NCBI GenBank assembly: GCA_902789665.1
Contig: CADAOY010000003.1
Coordinates: forward strand, 248,001 to 312,000
Origin: an uncultured Lachnospiraceae bacterium
Lineage (GTDB): Bacteria > Bacillota > Clostridia > Lachnospirales > Lachnospiraceae
DNA length: 64,000 nucleotides
Direction of reading: 5' to 3'
How positions within the stretch are numbered: the stretch's first letter is position 1; each line of letters begins with the position of its first letter. A program made the translations under genes and the position numbers. This document shows, piece after piece, positions 54,265-64,000 of this stretch. The notes under the pieces are model-generated. The model ran no database searches and had not been told where the DNA came from. It saw only the letters and a program-made list of their open reading frames with translations.

Positions 54265-55823
54265 TAATCTGCCATCTTCTCGTCTTCTTCCAAACCTTTT
54301 TCGGTAAGGAACATTTTCTGCTCAACTGTTACAACCTTGTCATAACACTTGAAAATCTCATCAACTTTCTTTGAGTCCATCTTAGGAGTAATTAAACTTA
54401 CAAGTGGAACTACTATAAGTCCTGCAATCATAGCAAGAGCACCGGCTACGATTGGTGATGAAAGGTAACCAAAAATCATATTTGATACTGTAATGCCTAC
54501 GCCTGTAACGAAGCTTGCCCAGACGGAAATTTTGGTAACCTTTTTAAAGTAAAGACCATACATGAAAGGAGCTAAGAAAGCACCTGCCAGAGCACCCCAT
54601 GAAATACCCATGAGCTGTGCAATGAATGTGGTCTTATTCCATGCGATAAATACTGATAAAGCTACGAAGAAAAGGATAAAACATCTAAGTACTATAAGCT
54701 GTGCCTTATCGCTCATCTTCTTAACAATGTTACCCTTTACGATATCAAGAGTAACTGTAGATGCTGAGGTAAGTACCAGTGATGATAATGTGGACATTGA
54801 TGCTGAAAGTACAAGCACTACCACGATTCCGATTAAGATATCAGGAAGACCTGATAACATTGCAGGAATGATATTATCATAAATTACCTTGCCATCTTCT
54901 GCATAGATGTCAGCGAAGCTGAATAATCTTGAGAAACCACCAAGGAAGTAGCATCCGCCGGCAACGATAACTGCAAAGAATGTAGAAACGATGGCGCCGG
55001 TTTTGACAGATCTTTCATCCTTGATTGCATAGAATTTATGAACCATCTGAGGAAGACCCCAGGTACCAAGTGATGTAAGAATAATTACGCTAAGTAAGTC
55101 TAACGGGTTGGCACCAAAGAAGGATGCATATACACCAGGGGCTGCCACGGCGATTCCTTCATCTGCAGGAATACTTGCAAGACCTACAAGTGACTGATAG
55201 AATCCGCCCTGTCCGTTGATAACTGCAACAACTACTGCGCAGATACCAAATAACATGATGATACCCTGAATAAAGTCGTTGATTGTAGTTGCCATGTAAC
55301 CGCCAAGGATTACATATACACCGGTAAGCACTGCCATAACCAGAATACATACTTCATAAGGAACATGGAATGCCATTTCAAATAATCTTGAAAGACCGTT
55401 ATATACAGATGCTGTATATGGAATTAAGAATATGAAGGCAATAACTGATGCGCCAATTCTAAGAGCTTTGGAGTCATATCTTTTACCAAAGAAGTTAGGC
55501 ATGGTTGCCGCATTTAAATGGTTGGACATGATTCTTGTTCTTCTTCCTAAGATAATCCAGGCAAGTAAGCTTCCGATAAAAGCATTGCCAAGACCAATCC
55601 ATGTTGAGGCGAGACCGAATTTCCAGCCGAACTGTCCTGCATAACCTACGAAAATAACCGCACTAAAATATGAGGTTCCATAGGAAAAAGCAGTAAACCA
55701 AGGTCCTGCCGTATGTCCGCCGAGGACGAAATTGTCTACACTTGTTGCTTTCTTTCTTGCATAAATTCCCACGCCAATCATCATGGCGAAGAAAATCAGC
55801 ATCATGGTAATTTTTGCTGCCAT
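54264..55823 (-). CDS. Sodium:solute symporter (SSS family)
   Basis: A 519-residue transporter with about thirteen helices. Markers: FVLGGHTAGPWFTAFSYGTS near the second helix, RIGASVIAFIFLIPYTASVY, GGYMATTINDFIQG, and VLVLSASMSTLSSLVLTSAS, the conserved Na+-site serines. The substrate may be proline, pantothenate, sugars or short acids and is not predictable. A ~30-residue acidic tail ends the protein. Coupled by TAATG to the DUF2142-like gene. Confidence 0.92.
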   Translation of the reverse strand: MAAKITMMLIFFAMMIGVGIYARKKATSVDNFVLGGHTAGPWFTAFSYGTSYFSAVIFVGYAGQFGWKFGLASTWIGLGNAFIGSLLAWIILGRRTRIMSNHLNAATMPNFFGKRYDSKALRIGASVIAFIFLIPYTASVYNGLSRLFEMAFHVPYEVCILVMAVLTGVYVILGGYMATTINDFIQGIIMLFGICAVVVAVINGQGGFYQSLVGLASIPADEGIAVAAPGVYASFFGANPLDLLSVIILTSLGTWGLPQMVHKFYAIKDERSVKTGAIVSTFFAVIVAGGCYFLGGFSRLFSFADIYAEDGKVIYDNIIPAMLSGLPDILIGIVVVLVLSASMSTLSSLVLTSASTVTLDIVKGNIVKKMSDKAQLIVLRCFILFFVALSVFIAWNKTTFIAQLMGISWGALAGAFLAPFMYGLYFKKVTKISVWASFVTGVGITVSNMIFGYLSSPIVAGALAMIAGLIVVPLVSLITPKMDSKKVDEIFKCYDKVVTVEQKMFLTEKGLEEDEKMAD

Positions 55824-55850
55824 TTAGGTTTTCCCCCTGTAAAAAAATAT

Positions 55851-57035
55851 TTATTCTTTAGCCTCCTCAGGCCATTTTGTATATAGTAATTTAAGCAGTA
55901 TCGGTGTGGTAATGGATGAAATAATTATTAAAAGAATAACTGCCGTGAAATACACAGGGTCCATCATTCCAACTGCCAGTCCCTTCTGGGACACAATCAG
56001 CGCAACCTCTCCTCTTGTCATCATACCGACGCCCACTTTAAGCGCATGCTTAGGCTTGATACGGCATATCATTGCCATAAGTCCGCAGCCGATGATTTTG
56101 GTAATCATTCCGACAAGTACGAAGCAGATTGCGAAGAAGAATATGCTCATATTTAAGTCTGATATATCTGTCTTAAGACCGATACTTGCAAAGAAAATTG
56201 GTCCAAATAAAACATAGGAATTTATATCAAGTCTTCTTGCGATATATTCTGAATCCCTGATATTGCAAAGAATAATACCTGCAACATATGCGCCGGTGAT
56301 ATCAGCAATACCGAAGAATTCTTCTGCAATAAATGCAAGGGCTAAGCAAAGCGCAAGTCCTGCAATTGTAATTCTTCTGCTGTGAGGATATCTGTTATCC
56401 ACAATCTTGAAGATTTTATAGCAGATAAAGCCTACACATACAGCCAGCACGAAGAATAATAATGTATTTCTCACAACCGTATATGGCTTGGCGCTTGGAT
56501 CATTAAGTCCAACCACGAAGGTCAGCACCACCATACCGATTACATCATCAATAATTGCCGCATTTAAGATGGTTGTTCCAATCTCGCCATTTAGAACCCC
56601 CATCTCCTTAAGGGATTCCACAGTGATACTTACTGATGTGGCGGTCAGAATTGTTCCCATAAATATGGCTTTATAGAACTCAGGAGTTCCTACGCTGTGA
56701 AAGCCATAGAAGCAGCTGTATAAAAGTGTTCCACCAACCAGTGGGACGAAAACGCCTGCACACGCTATGGCGAAAGCCTTAGGTCCAGTCTTAACCAGAC
56801 TCTTTAAATTGGTTTCAAGGCCGGCGCAGAACATAAGAAGAACTACACCAATCTGAGCCATCTGCAGGATAAAATCACTGGTATTAACCCATCCTAAAAC
56901 CGATGGTCCGATAATAAGTCCCGCTACAATTTCTCCCGCAACCTGTGGAGCTTTAAGCTTTCTTGCCACAAGTCCGAAGAACTTGGCAAAAAGAATAATA
57001 ATCGCTATATCTTTGAATATTTCCAAACTATCCAT
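55851..57035 (-). CDS. CPA2-type cation:proton antiporter
   Basis: A 394-residue membrane protein with about twelve to thirteen helices. The CPA2 core is visible: QVAGEIVAGLIIGPSVLGWV, LLMFCAGLETNLKSL, NAAIIDDVIGMVVL with the paired Asp that carry ions, and MMTRGEVALIVSQKG. No TrkA-N/RCK domain is attached at the C terminus, so it is the short Na+(K+)/H+ antiporter form. It precedes the SSS symporter on the same strand; a shared role in Na+ cycling is possible. Confidence 0.92.
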   Translation of the reverse strand: MDSLEIFKDIAIIILFAKFFGLVARKLKAPQVAGEIVAGLIIGPSVLGWVNTSDFILQMAQIGVVLLMFCAGLETNLKSLVKTGPKAFAIACAGVFVPLVGGTLLYSCFYGFHSVGTPEFYKAIFMGTILTATSVSITVESLKEMGVLNGEIGTTILNAAIIDDVIGMVVLTFVVGLNDPSAKPYTVVRNTLLFFVLAVCVGFICYKIFKIVDNRYPHSRRITIAGLALCLALAFIAEEFFGIADITGAYVAGIILCNIRDSEYIARRLDINSYVLFGPIFFASIGLKTDISDLNMSIFFFAICFVLVGMITKIIGCGLMAMICRIKPKHALKVGVGMMTRGEVALIVSQKGLAVGMMDPVYFTAVILLIIISSITTPILLKLLYTKWPEEAKE

Positions 57036-57073
57036 TTTATTAACCTCTGTTCTCCCCCGCTTTTACACATAAA

Positions 57074-57859
57074 TCACATTGCACTTAAACAATAATATAT
57101 CCCCGAAACCGCAATGTAAAGTATAACTTGATGTAACATATAAATTAATAGAGAATGCCTGCCAATAAATGAGAAAACAGGTATGTCTTTGGATAATATT
57201 TTTTTGATCTTTTCCTTATCCTTAATTAGGAGGCATAAATAAAAACCTGCCAAAAATAAGAATAACCATGGAATTATTGGAAAATAATCGCCGGAATAAA
57301 ATCCCTTAAATGGAAATCCAAGAAAAGTTGTAAAATAATCCTTATAAAGAAAATCCGGAAGCTTACATATAACCAGTCTTTCAAATCCAAAGCTGTGAAT
57401 ATAAACATTTCTAGTTATTACAAACAAAAGAATCGATATGATTAAGCCTGCCATATCAGGAATCTTTCTAAGCCACTTATCAAGTGCCAGGGTTATCAGC
57501 ATTGCAGCACCAAGCATTGTAAGCACACCAAAAATAATTCTCTCTTCCGGCAAAAAAATCATTGTTACAAGTGTTATTATGATTCCACACAAAGAAACAA
57601 TGATACCTCTTTTAGGATTTCTTGAACCCAGTGCCCGGCACATTCCGGATATTATAATAAAAGACCAGCATATCAACTGCTGATATACATATCCCCATCT
57701 GCTGCTGTAAAAAGGAATATGTGCTCCGCATATGGAAACCACATCATATAATCCGTGATAGATTATCATATTGATTATGGTTATTCCCCTGATTACATCC
57801 AGAAGATGAAATCTTTCTTTTTTAATTCCGTCTATTACTTTTAATTTACTGTCTTTCAT
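57074..57859 (-). CDS. DUF1624/heparan acetyltransferase-like membrane protein
   Basis: A 261-residue protein with about seven helices. The start RFHLLDVIRGITIINMIIYH, followed by GLYDVV, matches the R-x-x-x-x-D-x-x-RG-x-x-I-x-x-M-x-x-FH/YH pattern of the HGSNAT/YeiB-like family, and the end SFIGRHSLLIYMLHQ (H-x-L-x-IY-x-x-HQ) is the closing motif. Such proteins may transfer acyl groups across membranes; the substrate is unknown. It lies between the gyrA terminator and the antiporter gene. Confidence 0.85.
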   Translation of the reverse strand: MKDSKLKVIDGIKKERFHLLDVIRGITIINMIIYHGLYDVVSICGAHIPFYSSRWGYVYQQLICWSFIIISGMCRALGSRNPKRGIIVSLCGIIITLVTMIFLPEERIIFGVLTMLGAAMLITLALDKWLRKIPDMAGLIISILLFVITRNVYIHSFGFERLVICKLPDFLYKDYFTTFLGFPFKGFYSGDYFPIIPWLFLFLAGFYLCLLIKDKEKIKKILSKDIPVFSFIGRHSLLIYMLHQVILYIAVSGIYYCLSAM

Positions 57860-57918
57860 ATTGTGCTTATTTAATACTTTAACGCTTTAAATCAATACTG
57901 TCAATAAAGTTTTTAAAT

Positions 57919-57942
57919 GGCAGGGGCCATAACGCCCCTGCC
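57919..57942 (-). terminator. Terminator of the gyrA transcript
   Basis: GGCAGGGGC / GCCCCTGCC perfect nine-base stem with six-base loop, 28 bases after the gyrA stop, followed on the minus strand by an A/T-rich tract. Confidence 0.88.
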
Positions 57943-57969
57943 TGATTTAAATTTAAATTTTAGTTGTAA

Positions 57970-60582
57970 TTATTCTTCAGAAGAATCCGTATTATCGTCA
58001 GTATCCTCAATATCATTTTCTTCCAAAGCCTTATTTACAAGTGCCTCAATATCAGCAGGTGTGCTTCCTTCTTCTGAAGGTATTTCTTCTACAGGAAGTT
58101 CCTCTACCTCTTCCATGGTAAGTTCATTATCTCCATCTGAAATCTTCTCTCTTACCTTGGCAATCTTGGCAAGTTTAACCTTGGAATCAAGATTGATTAA
58201 TTTAACACCTGTTGTATTTCTTCCAATTAATGATACGTCTCCCATTGGAATCTGAATGATTGTTCCAAGAGATGTAATCATCATAATCTCATGCTCATCT
58301 GTAACAGCCTTAACACCGATTACATATCCTGATTTCTCAGTAATCTTATAGCACTTAACACCCTTACCGCCTCTTCTTTGAACATTGAATTCATCTAAGG
58401 ATGTTCTCTTACCAAGACCTTTTTCTGAAACAATAAGAAGTGAATCACCCTGGTGATCAAGCTGCATACCTACGATTTCATCACCATCAGATAAGTTCAT
58501 ACCGATAACACCCATGGTATCACGGCCTGTACATCTTACATCTGTTTCCTTAAATCTTATACACATACCATACTTGGTTACAAGGAATGCTTCTGTCTTG
58601 GCATCTGTACTCTTAACTTCTATAAGTTCATCGTCATCACGAAGATTGATTGCGATAAGACCATTCTTACGGATATTTGAGAATTCCTTAAGTGCAGTCT
58701 TCTTAATAATACCCTTTCTTGTTACCATGAAGAGATTTCTGTCTTCATCATAATCCTTAATAGGAATAACTGCGGAAATCTTCTCACCCGGATTAAGCTG
58801 TAAGAGGTTAATAATTGCAACACCTCTTGCAATTCTTGATGCTTCCGGAATCTGGTAAGCCTTCAGTCTGTATACACGGCCAAGATTGGTGAAGAACATA
58901 ATGTAATGATGATTTGAAGTCATAAGTAAGTCTTCAATATAGTCATCATCAATTGTGGACATTCCCTTAATTCCCTTGCCACCTCTGTGCTGTGACTTAA
59001 AGTTATCAACAGTCATTCTCTTAACATATCCTAAGGATGTCATGGCAATAACTGTATTCTCATTAGGAATTAAATCTTCATCAGTAATGTCATCGTCATC
59101 GATGCCGATTCTTGTTCTTCTTTCATCACCGTATTTCTGGGCAATAAGAAGCATCTCATCTTTGATTACGCCTAATAAAATCTTCTCATCAGCAAGGATT
59201 GATTTAAGATAAGCAATTCTTTCAAGTAATTCCTTATGCTCATTCTCAAGTTTTTCTCTTTCCAAACCTGTAAGAGTCTTAAGACGCATATCCACAATAG
59301 CCTGAGCCTGGACATCAGTTAATGCAAATCTTTCCATTAATGCTGTCTTGGCAGCCTGTGTATTCTCACTTGATCTGATAATATTAATTACTTCATCAAT
59401 ATTATCAAGAGCAATCAGTAAGCCCTGGAGTATATGATCTCTTTCTTCAGCTTTCTTTAAATCAAATTTGGTTCTTCTTGTTACTACATCTTCCTGATGC
59501 TTTAAGTAATACTGAAGCATCTGTAAGATATTTAATACCTTAGGCTCATTATTAACCAGAGCAAGCATAATAACACCGAAGGAATCCTGAAGCTGTGTAT
59601 GCTTATAAAGATGTTTTAATACAAGATTTGGATTAACGTCTCTTCTAAGTTCAATTACAATACGCATACCTTCACGGTTTGTCTCATCACGAAGGTCTGT
59701 GATTCCGTCGATTTTCTTATCTTTTACAAGTTCGGCAATCTTCTCAATTAATCTTGCCTTATTAACAAGATAAGGAAGCTCTGTAACAATAATTCTGTTC
59801 TTACCATTCTGAAGTGACTCAATATTGGTAATGGCTCTTACCTTAACCTTGCCTCTACCTGTTCTGTATGCTTCTTCAATTCCTGATCTTCCAAGGATTT
59901 CAGCACCTGTTGGGAAGTCAGGTCCCTTGATGATATCAAGGATTTCTTCTATTTCTGTTTCTCTGCCTTCATTAACCCTGTTATCAATTAACTTAACAAC
60001 TGCATTAATTGTTTCTCCAAGATTATGAGGTGGTATGTTGGTTGCCATACCAACGGCGATACCTGTAGTACCATTAACCAAAAGGTTAGGATAACGGCTT
60101 GGAAGAACTGTTGGTTCTTTCTCTGTCTCATCAAAGTTAGGTACAAAATCAACAGTATCTTTATCGATATCTGCAAGAAGCTGCATTGAAATCTTTGATA
60201 ATCTTGCCTCTGTATAACGCATGGCAGCTGCGCCATCGCCGTCCACAGAACCAAAGTTACCATGACCATCTACAAGTGGTGCTCTCATTGACCACTCCTG
60301 AGCCATATTAACTAATGCACCATAAATAGAACTGTCACCATGTGGGTGATATTTACCCATTGTATCACCGACGATACGCGCTGACTTACGATGTGGCTTA
60401 TCCGGTGTATTATTCAGTTCTGACATTGAGAATAAAACTCTTCTTTGTACCGGCTTAAGACCATCTCTTACATCAGGAAGAGCACGAGCGGCAATAACGC
60501 TCATGGCATAGTCGATATAACAGTTTTCCATTGTTTTTTTAAGGCCTACATGTTCAACCTTATCAAAAATATTTTCATCCAT
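57970..60582 (-). CDS. gyrA: DNA gyrase subunit A
   Basis: An 870-residue type II topoisomerase subunit that cuts and rejoins DNA. The active-site Tyr is in [10 protein letters not shown]; the winged-helix segment [20 protein letters not shown], then [11 protein letters not shown], is the quinolone-resistance region. Ser84 (E. coli S83 equivalent) is retained; residue 88 (E. coli D87) is Gly. The C-terminal pinwheel includes the GyrA box QRRGGKG near HRGGKG-like repeats. An acidic tail of ~50 residues (rich in E and D) ends the protein. GGAG precedes the ATG. Confidence 0.98.
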   Translation of the reverse strand: MDENIFDKVEHVGLKKTMENCYIDYAMSVIAARALPDVRDGLKPVQRRVLFSMSELNNTPDKPHRKSARIVGDTMGKYHPHGDSSIYGALVNMAQEWSMRAPLVDGHGNFGSVDGDGAAAMRYTEARLSKISMQLLADIDKDTVDFVPNFDETEKEPTVLPSRYPNLLVNGTTGIAVGMATNIPPHNLGETINAVVKLIDNRVNEGRETEIEEILDIIKGPDFPTGAEILGRSGIEEAYRTGRGKVKVRAITNIESLQNGKNRIIVTELPYLVNKARLIEKIAELVKDKKIDGITDLRDETNREGMRIVIELRRDVNPNLVLKHLYKHTQLQDSFGVIMLALVNNEPKVLNILQMLQYYLKHQEDVVTRRTKFDLKKAEERDHILQGLLIALDNIDEVINIIRSSENTQAAKTALMERFALTDVQAQAIVDMRLKTLTGLEREKLENEHKELLERIAYLKSILADEKILLGVIKDEMLLIAQKYGDERRTRIGIDDDDITDEDLIPNENTVIAMTSLGYVKRMTVDNFKSQHRGGKGIKGMSTIDDDYIEDLLMTSNHHYIMFFTNLGRVYRLKAYQIPEASRIARGVAIINLLQLNPGEKISAVIPIKDYDEDRNLFMVTRKGIIKKTALKEFSNIRKNGLIAINLRDDDELIEVKSTDAKTEAFLVTKYGMCIRFKETDVRCTGRDTMGVIGMNLSDGDEIVGMQLDHQGDSLLIVSEKGLGKRTSLDEFNVQRRGGKGVKCYKITEKSGYVIGVKAVTDEHEIMMITSLGTIIQIPMGDVSLIGRNTTGVKLINLDSKVKLAKIAKVREKISDGDNELTMEEVEELPVEEIPSEEGSTPADIEALVNKALEENDIEDTDDNTDSSEE

Positions 60583-60611
60583 TATCTATTACTCCGTTTT
60601 CCAGAAATCAA

Positions 60612-63640
<3,029 letters not shown>

Positions 63641-63655
63641 TTAAACCTCTTAAAA

Positions 63656-63862
63656 TCAATTAATACTAACCTTTTGATTATTATATTCAATAACATCACC
63701 TGAATATAATTTTTTACCTCTTTGAAGACATACTTCACCATTAACTTTAACCTGGCCTTCAGTTATAACCATTTTGGCATCAACTCCTGAAGATACCATA
63801 CTGGCTAACTTCATGGCCTGTCCAAGTTTAATAAATTCATCTTTTATAGTAATAGAATCCAC
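63656..63862 (-). CDS. rlbA: S4-domain RNA-binding protein (YaaA/RlbA)
   Basis: A 68-residue S4-like RNA-binding protein, MDSITIKDEFIKLGQAMKLA followed by SMVSSGVDAKMVITEGQVKV, then NGEVCLQRGKKLYSGDVIEY. The alphaL motif and NGE turn are typical. The family sits between dnaN and recF in Firmicutes and may act in large-subunit ribosome assembly. It begins 13 bases beyond the dnaN stop. Confidence 0.93.
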   Translation of the reverse strand: MDSITIKDEFIKLGQAMKLASMVSSGVDAKMVITEGQVKVNGEVCLQRGKKLYSGDVIEYNNQKVSIN

Positions 63863-63875
63863 TTTGTCTCCTGAT

Positions 63876-64000
63876 TTATAAATTAATATTTACCGGCATT
63901 ACAATGTAAATATAAGAATCATTATCATCTCTTATGAAGCAAGGATTCTTCTGACTCATGAAGAAAAGACTAACTTCATCATCATCAATTGCCTTAAGAG
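63876..64000 (-). CDS. dnaN: DNA polymerase III beta clamp, C-terminal end only
   Basis: The last ~40 residues are present, ending IYIVMPVNINL. The segment FFMSQKNPCFIRDDND and the closing MPVN match the beta clamp C terminus. The rest lies beyond the right edge. It marks the origin-proximal side of the window; dnaA should follow upstream. Confidence 0.92.
   Translation of the reverse strand, partial: LKAIDDDEVSLFFMSQKNPCFIRDDNDSYIYIVMPVNINL

Overview
The window is a low-GC chromosomal segment from an anaerobic member of the Clostridia, most likely a Lachnospiraceae relative of Butyrivibrio, Coprococcus or Roseburia. The family assignment is inference. It rests on the archaeal-type ProS, the two-subunit Fe-S fumarase, an EFR1-type ferrodoxin, a CD1871A-type CXXC microprotein, a secreted GH5 cellulase with a CBM2-like domain, a class B sortase and strict Clostridia-style gene calls. 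The right edge (57.9-64 kb) reads dnaN (partial), rlbA/yaaA, recF, gyrB, gyrA on the minus strand. This is the conserved block next to dnaA, so the replication origin should lie just beyond the right end. Almost every gene is on the minus strand, co-oriented with a fork moving leftward from that origin.

Layout from left to right. 0-3 kb: proS (3' end cut off), a HAD phosphatase and a MATE exporter. 3-9.4 kb: a small lipoprotein, tRNA-Pro(CGG), a four-gene redox operon (TlpA-like lipoprotein, 45-aa CXXC microprotein, polyferredoxin-type membrane protein, nicotinamidase-like hydrolase), an MTA/SAH deaminase, a membrane XRE regulator and pgi. 9.6-11.5 kb (plus strand): a chemoreceptor without an evident HAMP domain and a short DtxR-family regulator. 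11.5-18.5 kb: a VanX-type dipeptidase, cellulase plus MFS transporter, plsY, a GT-C-like membrane protein and metF. 18.6-25.8 kb: a 1182-aa coiled-coil protein, gdhA, an unknown protein with a sigma region 4-like segment behind an operator-like palindrome array, and trmB. 25.8-33.6 kb: a DacA-type carboxypeptidase broken by a 10-bp tandem duplication, a GGDEF protein, tRNA-Ser(GCU), an RsbW-like ATPase, fumarase, ferrodoxin, and glgB with a Lys/Ala/Thr tail. 33.6-43 kb: a 1017-aa acidic protein ending in a degenerate AAA+ fold, an aldo/keto reductase, an 854-aa duplicated coiled-coil protein, ksgA, tatD and tRNA-Lys(CUU). 43-57.9 kb: envelope and transport genes (two lipoproteins, DUF6056- and DUF2142-like membrane proteins, an esterase, a heterodimeric ABC exporter, sortase B, LysR, a sodium symporter, a cation/proton antiporter and a DUF1624-like protein).

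The most unusual signal is a family of three interspersed ~90-bp nested hairpins at about 25.1, 46.2 and 51.9 kb. Their arms differ between copies but change in a compensatory way, while the linker bases are conserved. Other points worth a second look are the exact 10-bp duplication that breaks the S11 carboxypeptidase, the TSES-SIW-EV peptide shared by the pseudo-AAA+ protein and the sortase, the sigma-4-like protein with its TTTCA/TGAAA palindromes, and the histone-H1-like tail on GlgB. No CRISPR array, prophage, insertion sequence or transposase was seen.
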